Below, piece after piece: positions 1 through 9,490 of a stretch of DNA of 64,000 nucleotides; position 1 is the first letter of the stretch; every line of letters begins with the position of its first letter. This DNA comes from Halioglobus maricola (GTDB lineage: Bacteria > Pseudomonadota > Gammaproteobacteria > Pseudomonadales > Halieaceae). Under the pieces are notes generated by a model that was not told the DNA's origin, did no database searches, and saw only the letters and a list, made by a program, of their open reading frames with translations. Position numbers and translations under genes: made by a program. Location: contig NZ_CP036422.1 of the NCBI RefSeq assembly GCF_009388985.1, forward strand, positions 2,184,501-2,248,500. Reading direction: 5' to 3'.

Positions 1-3000
1 TCTCATCGTCCAGTTCCTTGAGGTGGCCATGCGGAGGCATGACGCCGTCCCACTGTTCGCCATTTATTTCTATCGGCCCGCTAAGCCCTTGCAGAATGAT
101 GCGGCCAAGCCACTCCGGAGGCCCGGTCACCCAATCAACGCCTGACAGCGCCGGCGCAAGCCCCGGAGTGCCCTTGCCGCTCTTGCCATGGCAATTTCCG
201 CATGTGGGGTAGTACGCCCGGCCTTTGTCCATCAACGCCAACTGCTCGGGACTCAGTGGCTTGATGCCGAGCGCCATCTCGTCACCCGGCCAGGTAAACG
301 CCAGACGGCCGGCGAGGCGAGCTTCCCAAAGCGGGTCGTTTTCACTAATCGTCGCATCGGTGAAGGTGGGGGGTGCTTCCGCCAGATTGGCGGGCACAAA
401 ACCGTCGGCCAAGGTCATGGATTCGAAGCCGGCCAGCATGGCCACCTGTTGCCAGCTGTTGCTACCGCTGCGGCTGCCTGCAAGCGCAAGCAACTCAAGC
501 AGGGCTGCGTCCGGCTCTTCAGTGGACGTCAGGTCACCGCGAATGCTGCGATATGCACTTGCAGTAAGATCACGCAACGCTGCGGCATTTGCATCATCCT
601 CAATGCCGAGCTCGCCTGCTGCGTAGACTTCTTGCAGAAATTCAAGCTCTTTACCCAGCACTGAGCGGACCACTGCCTGACGCAAATATAGGCCCGCATG
701 TTTGCTGTCCAACAGTTCGACCAGGCGCGCGCGAACTTCGGCGCTATCGCTGTGTTGACCCATTGCGAACGCCAATTGGAGCAACACGCTCTCCTCTGCA
801 TCGATCAGCAGTTCACTCGCCTGGATCAGTTGTTCGCCGCTAAGCACGCCTTCGGCTGCGCGCAGGGCCTGAATACGGCGATGGGCATCGGGCAGTGCCA
901 GTATCTCCATCAACAACGCCGGCTGGAGTTCCCCGCGCCCTTGCAAGGTCCATATTGCGTGCAGCGCTGCAACAGTGTTGTCGCCTTTCGCCACCGCCGC
1001 CAAGCCAGCTGTCACCGTTGCGTCGCTGACCAGTAAGAGTCGCTGTGCTGTGTCCCTCACCCAGCCGTTTGGATGGCTGAGATAAGCGATCAGTGTCTGT
1101 GCGTCAGCGTCGCCAGGTTTGATCGCTGTCGCAGTTTCATTCTCTTCATAACTAATGCGCCAGATGCGACCCATGCCTATAGGACGCTCAAGCTGGCGCT
1201 GTAGGATCTGCTCTCGCAATTCATCGGTAAGGAAGTGTTCATCCTGAATAATGCCGCGGTACATATCGATAACGTAGAGAGCTCCGTCTGGACCATTTGC
1301 GGCATCTACCGGGCGGAAGCGCTCATCGGTTGATCCAAGAAAGTCTCGTTGCCCCCACTGTTCATCTGCGTAAAGCTGTTTTTCACCGCTTATCTCGATA
1401 CCGTCTGAATCAATACTGATATGGGCAACGACATTGCCTGCCGATTCAGGGACAAAGGCATGCCCCTTGTATTCAGCGGGGAACTGGTCACCGCGATAGA
1501 TAGCAATGCCCGATGCGCCAGTGGCAACATTGAGACGGCCATCTTCGCGCAGAGTGCCCTCCAGGTAGGCTCGATTAACACCGGGATTTACCCTGACGGA
1601 ATGCACTTCAGGAGGATCAACCAGCGTGACGCCCACGCCAGCGTAGACGGCGTCAACCCCGGGAACGGCGATCTGATCAGCCTGGAAAAAATCAGTCTGC
1701 ACCCAGGTGGAATTGTGGTTGTAGTAGAGGCGCCCAACATCGTCTTTGGCAATACCCCATTGGCCGCGGGTGATCCCCTCAGCACTTTCGAATTGCCCGT
1801 CTTTGAGACGCATACGGCGGGCTGATTTTGAGTTGTAAAGCCAGTTGTCGAGACCAGGTAGCAATCTATTCTCACGGTGCTCGACATTAACCTCATCCTT
1901 ACTATCGGCGTATGGCCCTACCCGGGTCGGTGAGCATGCTGCCTCGTCAGCGACCTCACACAGGAGCAGGTCTGGCGGCACGCCGATCAGCACCCCATCG
2001 TTGACCACAGCGACAGCGCGCGGGTTTACCAGCCCGCCTAGCACTACTTCGCTGCGATCCATAAGGCCATCACCGTTGTCGTCTGTCAGACGAACTACCT
2101 GACCGACCGGCTCATTGCGACCGGTGCCGTAGGCGTCGGGCATGTAGCCGCGCAGTTCGACGACATAGAGCCTGCCAAATTCATCCCAGGCCATGGCGAC
2201 GGGGTCTTCCACCATCGGCTCTGCTGCGACGAGTTCAATTTTGAACCCAGGCGCGATGCGGAAAGACTCGAGCGCTTCCGCCGGGCTAAGTACCGGCGCT
2301 GGCGCGTTGTCCAGCGTCTTGTAGAACGATACTTCCTCCCGATTTTCACGCAACGAGGTCAGGCCTATCTTGTTGAGCGCGAACTGCTCGCCGCAGGCAG
2401 CTGGCGTGATCTGCAGCTTTCCTCGATTTGCCATCATGCCGCTCCGCACTCGCAGCACGTCGGTTTCATCGATACTCAGGGTCGCGCCATCGCCGACGGT
2501 AACGCCGGTAAAGGTATAGGTGTCGCGCTCCGCCAGGCCAACGGCTTCCGCTTCAATGACTTCATCCGGGGTCACCAGTTTGCCTTCAGCGCGACCACGG
2601 TAGAGCAGCACTTCGGCATAGGATTCGGTGCCGGCCATCTCGCCGCTGTCGTAGCGCATGCGAATTCGGGTGGGCGTGTCACAGACAGGAATGTCGAAAC
2701 TGACCCTGACATCGTGGAAACGTCGACGAGACTCGAGCACCGGATTCTCACCGGCAGGAGAGCCAATGACAGTGTCGCCTTCTATTGTTAAGCCAGTAAT
2801 GTCGGACGCGATCCAGTCTTGCGATGTCAGTGCGTCCTGCGCCAGCGCAACCGGGTCCATTTCCTTGATACGAATGAAGCGCCAACGCATTATGCCCTTG
2901 CCGCCGGAATGGACCTGCAATGCCACAAAACCAGTGTCGTCAAAACCGTCGACAATGTCAGCGGCGACGACACCATTAATCCATGTCTGGAGCTTGCCCC

Positions 3001-3502
3001 CTCTCGCCTCGATTTCAATGTCGTTCCAACCGTCGAGTTTAATCGCTTTGCGTGCTTCCTCATTGATCTCAAGGCTGGCCAGCCAGCCTCGACGCGCTTC
3101 ATCATAGATGCCACCACTCCAGGCACGCTCTGAAGCGTCCAGCTCGTACTGGTAACCATAGACGCGGCCGTCTTCCTCCCTCTGCTTGCCACGGAACATG
3201 ACTCCGGAATTGCCGGGTTCATCCCAGCGCATCTGCATCCGCAGATTGAAATCGCCATAGCTTTTTTCGGTGCGCAGGAAAGTATTGGCACCCGGGCCGT
3301 TGCGGCCAACGATGTCGACACCCTCGGCTTGAAAAGTCGCGTCGCCGCCGATTTTCCTCCAACCGTCCAGGCTGTTGCCATCGTATAGCCAGCTATACCC
3401 CTCTTCGAGCTCCATTGTTGGCTCTGATTCGCCCTCGAATACGCCGAGATACCATGCGCCTGCTACCGACAGAGTAATAAGGAGTAGGATAATTTTCTTC
3501 AT
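1..3502 (-). CDS. Fusion protein: DUF1080 + PVC-type dehydrogenase propeller + HEAT-like repeats + cytochrome c (C-terminus cut by window edge)
   Basis: The frame is open from an ATG at 3502 to the left edge (1167 codons seen). Residues 1-22 are a hydrophobic signal or anchor. Residues ~30-215 form a DUF1080 domain (WLYDGNSLDGW entry, GNSGVMFRG), a family that includes 3-keto-glycoside hydrolases. Residues ~410-790 look like the GSDH-like beta-propeller of PVC-type membrane-bound dehydrogenases (FRIAPGFKIELVAAEP, LLPGLDNWLYNSKSARRM). An alpha-helical HEAT-like stretch (~830-1010) follows, then a cytochrome c module with heme motif CGNCH at 1101-1105. The protein is therefore probably periplasmic or membrane-anchored and passes electrons to a c-type heme. 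It overlaps uxuB by 4 bp (ATGA) and is the last visible gene of the uronate operon. The architecture is typical of Planctomycetes/Verrucomicrobia, so acquisition by transfer is possible. The domain calls are good; substrate and reaction are inferred. Confidence 0.85.
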   Translation of the reverse strand, partial: MKKIILLLITLSVAGAWYLGVFEGESEPTMELEEGYSWLYDGNSLDGWRKIGGDATFQAEGVDIVGRNGPGANTFLRTEKSYGDFNLRMQMRWDEPGNSGVMFRGKQREEDGRVYGYQYELDASERAWSGGIYDEARRGWLASLEINEEARKAIKLDGWNDIEIEARGGKLQTWINGVVAADIVDGFDDTGFVALQVHSGGKGIMRWRFIRIKEMDPVALAQDALTSQDWIASDITGLTIEGDTVIGSPAGENPVLESRRRFHDVRVSFDIPVCDTPTRIRMRYDSGEMAGTESYAEVLLYRGRAEGKLVTPDEVIEAEAVGLAERDTYTFTGVTVGDGATLSIDETDVLRVRSGMMANRGKLQITPAACGEQFALNKIGLTSLRENREEVSFYKTLDNAPAPVLSPAEALESFRIAPGFKIELVAAEPMVEDPVAMAWDEFGRLYVVELRGYMPDAYGTGRNEPVGQVVRLTDDNGDGLMDRSEVVLGGLVNPRAVAVVNDGVLIGVPPDLLLCEVADEAACSPTRVGPYADSKDEVNVEHRENRLLPGLDNWLYNSKSARRMRLKDGQFESAEGITRGQWGIAKDDVGRLYYNHNSTWVQTDFFQADQIAVPGVDAVYAGVGVTLVDPPEVHSVRVNPGVNRAYLEGTLREDGRLNVATGASGIAIYRGDQFPAEYKGHAFVPESAGNVVAHISIDSDGIEISGEKQLYADEQWGQRDFLGSTDERFRPVDAANGPDGALYVIDMYRGIIQDEHFLTDELREQILQRQLERPIGMGRIWRISYEENETATAIKPGDADAQTLIAYLSHPNGWVRDTAQRLLLVSDATVTAGLAAVAKGDNTVAALHAIWTLQGRGELQPALLMEILALPDAHRRIQALRAAEGVLSGEQLIQASELLIDAEESVLLQLAFAMGQHSDSAEVRARLVELLDSKHAGLYLRQAVVRSVLGKELEFLQEVYAAGELGIEDDANAAALRDLTASAYRSIRGDLTSTEEPDAALLELLALAGSRSGSNSWQQVAMLAGFESMTLADGFVPANLAEAPPTFTDATISENDPLWEARLAGRLAFTWPGDEMALGIKPLSPEQLALMDKGRAYYPTCGNCHGKSGKGTPGLAPALSGVDWVTGPPEWLGRIILQGLSGPIEINGEQWDGVMPPHGHLKELDDE

Positions 3503-4944
3503 GTGATTTCTCGTTCTTCAAGATTCATGCAGGCTAGAAGGCCGTGCGTGGCAATATACGTCATTTGTTGGCACAACCTGGCGTTCAGGGCGCCGAAATC
3601 TTCGACAGTTTCAGGGCTTATGCCGGCTAGACACAGAAGTTGAGTCACGTCGTGGGACGTTTTCTTTGCACGTAAAGCAAGCATGCGCTCTGCCGCCGGA
3701 TCGTCCAGCGGTGTATCAGTATTGAGCACAAGATGGCACCAGGATGCCAGCGCGAGCTCGAGGTGAGCGAGCCTTACACCGCGCTGCAAGTGGGGTAGCC
3801 AGCGCTGAGGGATCTTCACACTGCTATCCATAAAGATCTGTTCGCAACGGTGCCTGAGTTGAGGGTTTGAGAATCGCTGCAGCAAGGCATCGCAATAACT
3901 GTTGAGATCAAACCCAACAGGCACATCCAGCCCGGGCAACAATTCATGTCGCATCAGTTCGCGCACAAAAGCGCCCATTTGGGGGTCGGCCATGACCCGA
4001 TCCACGGTCTCGGTGTTACTGAGCACCCCGATGCACGCTATCGCTGTGTGTGCGGCGTTCAACAGACCCAGCTTCATCGCCTCATAGGGCCGGATATCAT
4101 CAACGAAGGTGACACCTGCCAGCTGCCACGCAGGGCGCGGACCGGCGAAATTGTCTTCAACCACCCACTGACTAAAAGGCTCCGTGGCGATTGCGCTTGC
4201 GTCATCGGCGCCAAGCTGTGCCGACTGCAGCAACCGCTGCTCCTCAGTTATAGCGGGAACAATGCGGTCCACCATGCTGCTGGGGAAGCTCACCGAATGC
4301 TCGAGCCAGTCGAGCATCTCGGGCCGCACTCGTTTGACAAAATCAAAAATCCTCTGCCGGAGGAGCTGGCCATTCTCGACAAGATTGTCACAGCTAAGGA
4401 CGGTGAGCGGCGCGCGCCCCTGATCAAAGCGACGGGCTAAACCCATCGCAAGAACACCGATCGCAGTCGTCGGCTCTTCAGGAAATTGTAAATCCCGGGC
4501 TAGATCGTGATGCTCCCAATCCGTTTTACCTCTCGCGTCGCTACAGTAACCCTTCTCGGTAATCGTGAGGCTGACAATATGTGTCGCCGGTGCCGCTATG
4601 GCAGCCAAGACGGCCTCGATGTGTTCGCTCGCCACCAAGACCTTGGCAACAGCACCGACAACCCGCAGCTCAGTATTGGAACCGTCGTCCGCGAGCAGGG
4701 AATAAAGACCATCCTGGGGCTGCAGCTGTCTGGCAACAGTGTCGCTGCGCAATGAAACACCTGTGATCCCCCAATCTCCTCCGTTCTGATTCATCGCCAG
4801 CTCGGTATACCAGGCCTGATGTGCGCGATGAAACGCACCTATACCCAGATGCACAATGCCGACACCCAGGCGACCGCGGTCGTACTCGGGCAGTTTTACC
4901 CCGGATCCCAGTGCGTTCAGCTGATTTGTGGCGAGGCGATTCAC
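3499..4944 (-). CDS. uxuB: Mannitol dehydrogenase-family protein, probable fructuronate reductase (D-mannonate oxidoreductase)
   Basis: This 481-residue protein matches the length of E. coli UxuB (486). The N-terminal Rossmann region carries IVHLGIGAFHRAHQAWYTE, the signature of long-chain mannitol/fructuronate/tagaturonate reductases. The C-terminal domain has KLGLLNAAHTAIACIG, the segment holding the catalytic lysine and the conserved N-x-x-H. The likely reaction is NADH-dependent reduction of D-fructuronate to D-mannonate. The start is a GTG overlapping the uxaC stop (GTGA). uxaC upstream and the divergent uxuA favour fructuronate over tagaturonate or mannitol as substrate. Family assignment is firm; exact substrate is inferred from context. 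Confidence 0.92.
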   Translation of the reverse strand: MNRLATNQLNALGSGVKLPEYDRGRLGVGIVHLGIGAFHRAHQAWYTELAMNQNGGDWGITGVSLRSDTVARQLQPQDGLYSLLADDGSNTELRVVGAVAKVLVASEHIEAVLAAIAAPATHIVSLTITEKGYCSDARGKTDWEHHDLARDLQFPEEPTTAIGVLAMGLARRFDQGRAPLTVLSCDNLVENGQLLRQRIFDFVKRVRPEMLDWLEHSVSFPSSMVDRIVPAITEEQRLLQSAQLGADDASAIATEPFSQWVVEDNFAGPRPAWQLAGVTFVDDIRPYEAMKLGLLNAAHTAIACIGVLSNTETVDRVMADPQMGAFVRELMRHELLPGLDVPVGFDLNSYCDALLQRFSNPQLRHRCEQIFMDSSVKIPQRWLPHLQRGVRLAHLELALASWCHLVLNTDTPLDDPAAERMLALRAKKTSHDVTQLLCLAGISPETVEDFGALNARLCQQMTYIATHGLLACMNLEEREIT

Positions 4945-6350
4945 AGTCGGTACGCATCCTTTGCCAGTTGGTACGCAAGGTCGTGTGCGAGTTGTTCCGC
5001 CTCTGGCAGGGTGAGACGGTGCTCCGCAACCAACTGCGCGAGGAAGCGGCAGTCTATCCGCCGAGCCACATCGTGGCGGGCGGGAATGGAAAGAAATGCT
5101 CGAGTGTCGTCGTTAAAGCCGACTGTATTGTAGAAACCGGCCGTCTCAGTAATCTGGTGACGGTAGCGGAGCATGCCCTCCGGGCTATCGTGAAACCACC
5201 ACGCCGGGCCCACTCGAAGACAGGGGTAATGCCCCGCCAGCGGTGCAAGTTCACGTGCATAGGTCGTTTCATCGAGGGTGAAAAGGATGAGAGTAAAGTC
5301 TGCCTCGTTACCCACCCGGGCCAACAGCGGTTTCAAGGCGTTTACAAACTCGCCAGGCAGAGGCAAGTCGGCGCCTTTATCACGTCCGTATTGAGCGAAC
5401 AAACTGGGGTTGTGGTTTCTTGATACGCCTGGGTGAAGCTGCATAACCAGCCCGTCTTCCAGACTCATCAGTGCCATCTCGAGGAGCATCTGGCCGCGGA
5501 AGAGTTCTGCATCGGCTGCGCTGAGACTCCCCGCGAGTGCGCCGGCGAACAGGGTCTCGCATTGCGCACGCGGCAGGTCGGCCGTAGTCGCCGATGGGTG
5601 ACCGTGATCAGTCGAAGTTGCGCCCATGCTCTTGAAGAAAGCGCGTCGCTCGCGCAAAGCATCAAGATAGCCGCTGTAGCTGCTGCAGTCGATGCCACTG
5701 ATTTGCGCTAATTCAGTGATGTTGTCGGGAAAATTCTCATATTCCGGGTCTACAACTGGATCTGGCCTGAATGCTGTAATCACCCTTCCCTGCCAGCTGT
5801 CAGCGGCGAGTAGCTGGTGCGCATGCAAGGGATCCAGTGGCGACTCTGTTGTTGCAATGACTTCAATATTGAAGCGTTCAAACAGACTGCGGGGCAAGAA
5901 TTCAGGCCGTGCAAGCTGGCTGTTTATTTCGGCATAGAAACTTGCGCTATTGCTTGCACAAAGCAACTCGTCGATACCAAAAACAGCTGAGAACACATGG
6001 TCCATCCAGAGCCGGGTGGGTGTACCACGGAACAGGGAATAATTCTCTGCAAACAACTGCCAAACGGCTGCCGGGTCCGCATCAGAAGATTGACCGCTGG
6101 CCTTGGAGATCCCCAGTTGCTCCATACTAATACCCTGGCTGAACAGCATCCGTAGCAGGTAGTGATCAGGCTGGATAAGCAATTCCGTGGCATTGCCAAA
6201 GGCTTTGTTGTGCGCGAACCAACGGGGATCAGTGTGGCCGTGGGGGCTGATTATGGGGAGATCAGCGACCTGATGATACAGGGCTCTGGCGATATCTCGC
6301 TGCTGTGGGCAGCTGGCAAATAATCGGTCAGGATGTAGGAGCTTGGACAT
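4941..6350 (-). CDS. uxaC: Uronate (glucuronate/galacturonate) isomerase
   Basis: This is a ~469-residue protein, equal to the family length, with the amidohydrolase-fold motif SPHGHTDPRW (metal-binding H-G-H near residues 37-39) that marks UxaC. It interconverts D-glucuronate with D-fructuronate, or D-galacturonate with D-tagaturonate, in the cytoplasm. Two starts are possible: GTG at 6353 (GTGA overlap with the regulator stop) or ATG at 6350 (TGATG). A GGAG Shine-Dalgarno suits both; the ATG is given here. The downstream UxuB and the divergent UxuA complete the glucuronate branch to 2-keto-3-deoxygluconate (KDG). No altronate-branch genes (uxaA, uxaB) are visible. Confidence 0.95.
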   Translation of the reverse strand: MSKLLHPDRLFASCPQQRDIARALYHQVADLPIISPHGHTDPRWFAHNKAFGNATELLIQPDHYLLRMLFSQGISMEQLGISKASGQSSDADPAAVWQLFAENYSLFRGTPTRLWMDHVFSAVFGIDELLCASNSASFYAEINSQLARPEFLPRSLFERFNIEVIATTESPLDPLHAHQLLAADSWQGRVITAFRPDPVVDPEYENFPDNITELAQISGIDCSSYSGYLDALRERRAFFKSMGATSTDHGHPSATTADLPRAQCETLFAGALAGSLSAADAELFRGQMLLEMALMSLEDGLVMQLHPGVSRNHNPSLFAQYGRDKGADLPLPGEFVNALKPLLARVGNEADFTLILFTLDETTYARELAPLAGHYPCLRVGPAWWFHDSPEGMLRYRHQITETAGFYNTVGFNDDTRAFLSIPARHDVARRIDCRFLAQLVAEHRLTLPEAEQLAHDLAYQLAKDAYRL

Positions 6351-7060
6351 CACATGGTCTCCATCAGGTTGTCTATTACTCGCTGCAAATGCCCGTGCAT
6401 TGCATCACGAGCGGCGCTCGCGTCCTGACTGCGGAGCGCGTCAACGATTCGCTGGTGGTCCGCGACAATCGGGCGTGAACCCTCTTCCCGCACGCGCCGG
6501 TGGAAGTGGGTACTGATCTCGGATTCCTTTCGCAGCTGCCACAGCCACTCGATGCTTGCCGTCAACGCGCTGTTTCCACAGGCGTTGGCAATGGTGCGGT
6601 GAAACTCAAAGTCGATCAATTCGGCTGCTTCAACTGCCACTGAATCGTCTTCCATTTGCACCAGTAGGCTATTGAGCGTGGCAATCTCCCCGGGCGTAAT
6701 GCGTTGCGCGGCAAGGGCACAGGCCTCCGCTTCGATCAGTCGCCGTGCCTCCAATATCTCAAAAGGCCCTGGCGCTTCGCCAAGACCAAGAGTGTCATGC
6801 GACTTTGTCGTCTCGAGCACATAGACACCAGAGCCAGAACGGACTTCTACATGACCGGCGAGCTCAAGCGCAATCATTGCTTCGCGGATGGTAGGCCGGC
6901 TCACCTCAAACTGGGCGGCGAGTTCCCGCTCAGCCGGCAAGCGCTTACCGGGCGTGAAAGTGCCCGACGCAATAAGCTCTTCCAATTGGCGGGCAACCTG
7001 AAGATACAGGCGCTGAACCTTGATCGCCTGTATTGGCGAATCCCTCTCAGTCGCAGCCAT
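6350..7060 (-). CDS. GntR-family (FadR/FCD subfamily) transcriptional regulator, UxuR/ExuR-like
   Basis: This 236-residue regulator has an N-terminal winged helix (PGKRLPAERELAAQFEVSRP, recognition helix SRPTIREAMIAL at ~54-65, wing RSGSGVYV at ~74-81) and a C-terminal helical FCD domain (DFEFHRTIANACGNSAL, then VADHQRIVDAL and MHGHLQRV), whose Asp/His residues usually bind a metal that coordinates a carboxylate ligand. UxuR and ExuR belong to this subfamily and respond to uronates, so a fructuronate- or glucuronate-type inducer is likely. It lies inside the operon it probably controls. A matching palindrome sits at 10695-10715. Family is certain; ligand is inferred. Confidence 0.92.
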   Translation of the reverse strand: MAATERDSPIQAIKVQRLYLQVARQLEELIASGTFTPGKRLPAERELAAQFEVSRPTIREAMIALELAGHVEVRSGSGVYVLETTKSHDTLGLGEAPGPFEILEARRLIEAEACALAAQRITPGEIATLNSLLVQMEDDSVAVEAAELIDFEFHRTIANACGNSALTASIEWLWQLRKESEISTHFHRRVREEGSRPIVADHQRIVDALRSQDASAARDAMHGHLQRVIDNLMETM

Positions 7061-7061
7061 G

Positions 7062-8144
7062 CTACGGAGCCTCCGTCTGCGTATCAGCCAACATCTGAGC
7101 CTGCATGCTGATCTGGGCGGCCGCGAAACTGTGTGCCTGAGTCATGGCGTTTTCGGTACGATGCAGGCAGTCGAGAATCAGTTGGCCAAAGAAAGGAAAG
7201 CCGGTTCGTCCCAGACACTCTATCTCCTGCTCAGTTTCTCTGTTCACCAGAAACAATCTGGATGAAGGTGCTTCACGCGCCACATCGAGGTATTTCCGCA
7301 GTTCAATGCTACCTTCAGTACCGACAATGAAGCTTCGACCGTCGCCCCAGGTGCTCTGCCCTTCAGGGGTATACCAATCCACCCTGGAGTAGAACGAGGC
7401 GCCATTGTCACCGGTAAGTGATAATTCACCGAAGTCTTCAAGGCCTGGCTTGTCAGGGTGGCTAAAATTTTCCACTCGAGCGAAATTGACTGATGCGCTG
7501 CTGCAGCCCGCGTAAGTCAGGAACTGCTCCACCTGGTGCGACCCGATATCGGTCAGGATGCCGCCATAACGATCTTTTTCAAAAAACCATGCCGGGCGGG
7601 TCGCTTTGGCAAGTCGATGCGGTGCCAGATTGAGCACTTGAATCACTCGCCCAATCGTGCCCTGGCGAATCAGTTCTCCAGCCTGCCAGGCAGCATCGTT
7701 GTGCAGACGTTCGGCGTAGTAAACGGCGTATTTTTGCCCCGTCTCAGCCGCCACGTCACGCGCTCGATGTAACTGCTCCAGTGAGGTAAAGGGCGATTTG
7801 TCGGTAAAGTAATCTTTGCCTGCGCGCATCACCTGTATGCCGATATCGCAACGCAGGTCCGGAATGGCGGCGCTGTTGACCAGACGGATTTCAGGGTCCT
7901 CAAGAATCTGGGCAAAGGATTCCGCCACCTTGACTTCGGGATAGGTTTCAACAAACCTGGCGATGCGATCAGGATCAGGATCGTACACGTATTTCAGTGT
8001 ACCCCCCGCATCTCTCAGGCCATTGGTCTGGCCGTAAATATGACCGTGATCCAGAAATGCACAGGCGAAGATAAATTCACCCGGCGCAACAACCTTTTCC
8101 GCTTCAGCACTAGGTGCGTAGTTCGCGCCGTCTTTGATGTCCAT
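7062..8144 (-). CDS. Gfo/Idh/MocA-family NAD(P)-dependent oxidoreductase
   Basis: This ~360-residue protein has a variant Rossmann entry (FLDHGHIYGQ instead of the usual GxGxxG), the family lysine motif as FTDKSPFTS instead of EKP, and the active-site helix GGILTDIGSHQVEQFL. These proteins oxidise or reduce sugar hydroxyls; several act at C3 to give 3-keto sugars. ATG at 8144 (TAATG overlap with the transporter) is preferred; a TTG at 8153 would add three residues. The transporter lies upstream and the regulator downstream. Because it is sequence-divergent from the second Gfo/Idh enzyme at 9487-10632, the two probably have different substrates. Specific reaction unknown. Confidence 0.85.
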   Translation of the reverse strand: MDIKDGANYAPSAEAEKVVAPGEFIFACAFLDHGHIYGQTNGLRDAGGTLKYVYDPDPDRIARFVETYPEVKVAESFAQILEDPEIRLVNSAAIPDLRCDIGIQVMRAGKDYFTDKSPFTSLEQLHRARDVAAETGQKYAVYYAERLHNDAAWQAGELIRQGTIGRVIQVLNLAPHRLAKATRPAWFFEKDRYGGILTDIGSHQVEQFLTYAGCSSASVNFARVENFSHPDKPGLEDFGELSLTGDNGASFYSRVDWYTPEGQSTWGDGRSFIVGTEGSIELRKYLDVAREAPSSRLFLVNRETEQEIECLGRTGFPFFGQLILDCLHRTENAMTQAHSFAAAQISMQAQMLADTQTEAP

Positions 8145-9490
8145 TAGATCCAACCCATGGCGACAGAGGTGCTATAGACGACACTGGCAAGCACCATGAC
8201 AATACAGACAATCATGGCGGTGTTGTAAAGCAAGGCGCGGCTACCAGTCGGACAATCATCGCCGAGATAGCTGCGCTTATTGTTCAAGACTAACCAGCCA
8301 ATGTAAGCGATAGGCAGAAGGATCCCGCAAATGGCAGAGGTAGGCAGAATCACATATGCGCCCATGCTGGACCAGAGGAAGACACCCAACACTGCAGGTG
8401 TTGGCAGCAATAACGCCAGCCGATACTTTGTGGAGTGGGCGGGCCAATCAAACATCGCGCCAGCAGCAGCACCGCAGCACAGCATGTGCATGACCAGCGA
8501 TCCCACCGCCATACCGAGGATACCGAAGGCAAATACCAACCTGCCGGTAACCTCGCCCATGCCTGTGCCAACGAACATCGCGCCCGCCTGGGAGGGACTA
8601 AGCTTTCCCTGGATACTCATTTCACTGCCGTAGAATGCACCTGCGGCGGCAATAGATATGAGCCCTGTCACCAACAGATAGGGCAACACAAGGCCGATAA
8701 CGATGTCATAGCGTGACAGTTCTCGCTGCGCCTTGCCCCAGCCGCGGTCAAGCAAGGTGTAACCGTAAACAAAAGTCATATTGATACCGACGGCCGTTCC
8801 GAGCGCCGCCATCACCGTGGTGACACCTGCGGCGTCATCGGGCAGCTTATTGGGAATGTAACCTGAGAGCACAGCTCCCCAGTCGATCTGGCCGTTACTA
8901 CTGGCAGCGATCACTACCCAGGCAAAGGCGACGATAATCATGCCACTAAGGAGTTTGATCGCAGTCTCGAAGATACGAACAGGCCGTCCGCCGGCTCCGT
9001 AGTTCCAGGCGGTGAAAGCGCAAACTGCCCAGACCAGAATGGCGAGAATAAACAGGAAACTGTCGCGCCCCGTATCCCCTGCCTCATAGCCTGTAGAGAC
9101 ATTAATGATCTCTTCCAGCATGCCGGCGCTGAGCGGGTAGTGAGAAAACCCCCAGATGATACTGGAAGCCAGCGCAGCTATCGCCCATGCCCAGGCCAGC
9201 CCGGGATGCACATGATCTCGCATGGCGGCAAAGGGTTTAATGCCCGTGCTCAAGGTTTGATGCGATAGCGCGAACAGCATAATACAGCCGATAATCATAG
9301 CTGCCGGCTGCACCCACAGTAATTCATAACCGTAAACTGCGCCGATGGTCAGTGAGGTGATGGCGCTGCCGCCGCCCAGGGTCATTGCTCCCTGCAGCCA
9401 GCCCGGGCCAGATAGTTTCAGATAGGCTGGCAGACGCGCGGGCCAAGGACGCTGCGCAACCTCGGCCAGATATTGTTCCTGATCACTCAT
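8144..9490 (-). CDS. Nramp-fold membrane transporter lacking the canonical metal-binding motifs
   Basis: This 448-residue protein has about 11 predicted transmembrane helices. TM1 is Nramp-like (SGPGWLQGAMTLGGGSAITS, residues 27-46) and is followed by an Nramp-like AVYGYELLWV. The invariant DPGN of Mn/Fe transporters is replaced by GGGS. In TM6, the metal-binding MPH region is replaced by GINM (~235-238). The residues that coordinate divalent metal are therefore absent. Its place between two sugar oxidoreductases in a uronate operon suggests it imports an organic substrate such as a uronate or glycoside, or has lost the metal role. Start ATG at 9490 overlaps the upstream gene by 4 bp. Fold is good; substrate is inference. 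Confidence 0.82.
   Translation of the reverse strand: MSDQEQYLAEVAQRPWPARLPAYLKLSGPGWLQGAMTLGGGSAITSLTIGAVYGYELLWVQPAAMIIGCIMLFALSHQTLSTGIKPFAAMRDHVHPGLAWAWAIAALASSIIWGFSHYPLSAGMLEEIINVSTGYEAGDTGRDSFLFILAILVWAVCAFTAWNYGAGGRPVRIFETAIKLLSGMIIVAFAWVVIAASSNGQIDWGAVLSGYIPNKLPDDAAGVTTVMAALGTAVGINMTFVYGYTLLDRGWGKAQRELSRYDIVIGLVLPYLLVTGLISIAAAGAFYGSEMSIQGKLSPSQAGAMFVGTGMGEVTGRLVFAFGILGMAVGSLVMHMLCCGAAAGAMFDWPAHSTKYRLALLLPTPAVLGVFLWSSMGAYVILPTSAICGILLPIAYIGWLVLNNKRSYLGDDCPTGSRALLYNTAMIVCIVMVLASVVYSTSVAMGWI

Noticed and set aside
8144..9490. Authentic Mn/Fe Nramp transporter (MntH)
   Set aside because: The DPGN and MPH metal-binding motifs are absent and the gene is embedded in a sugar operon.
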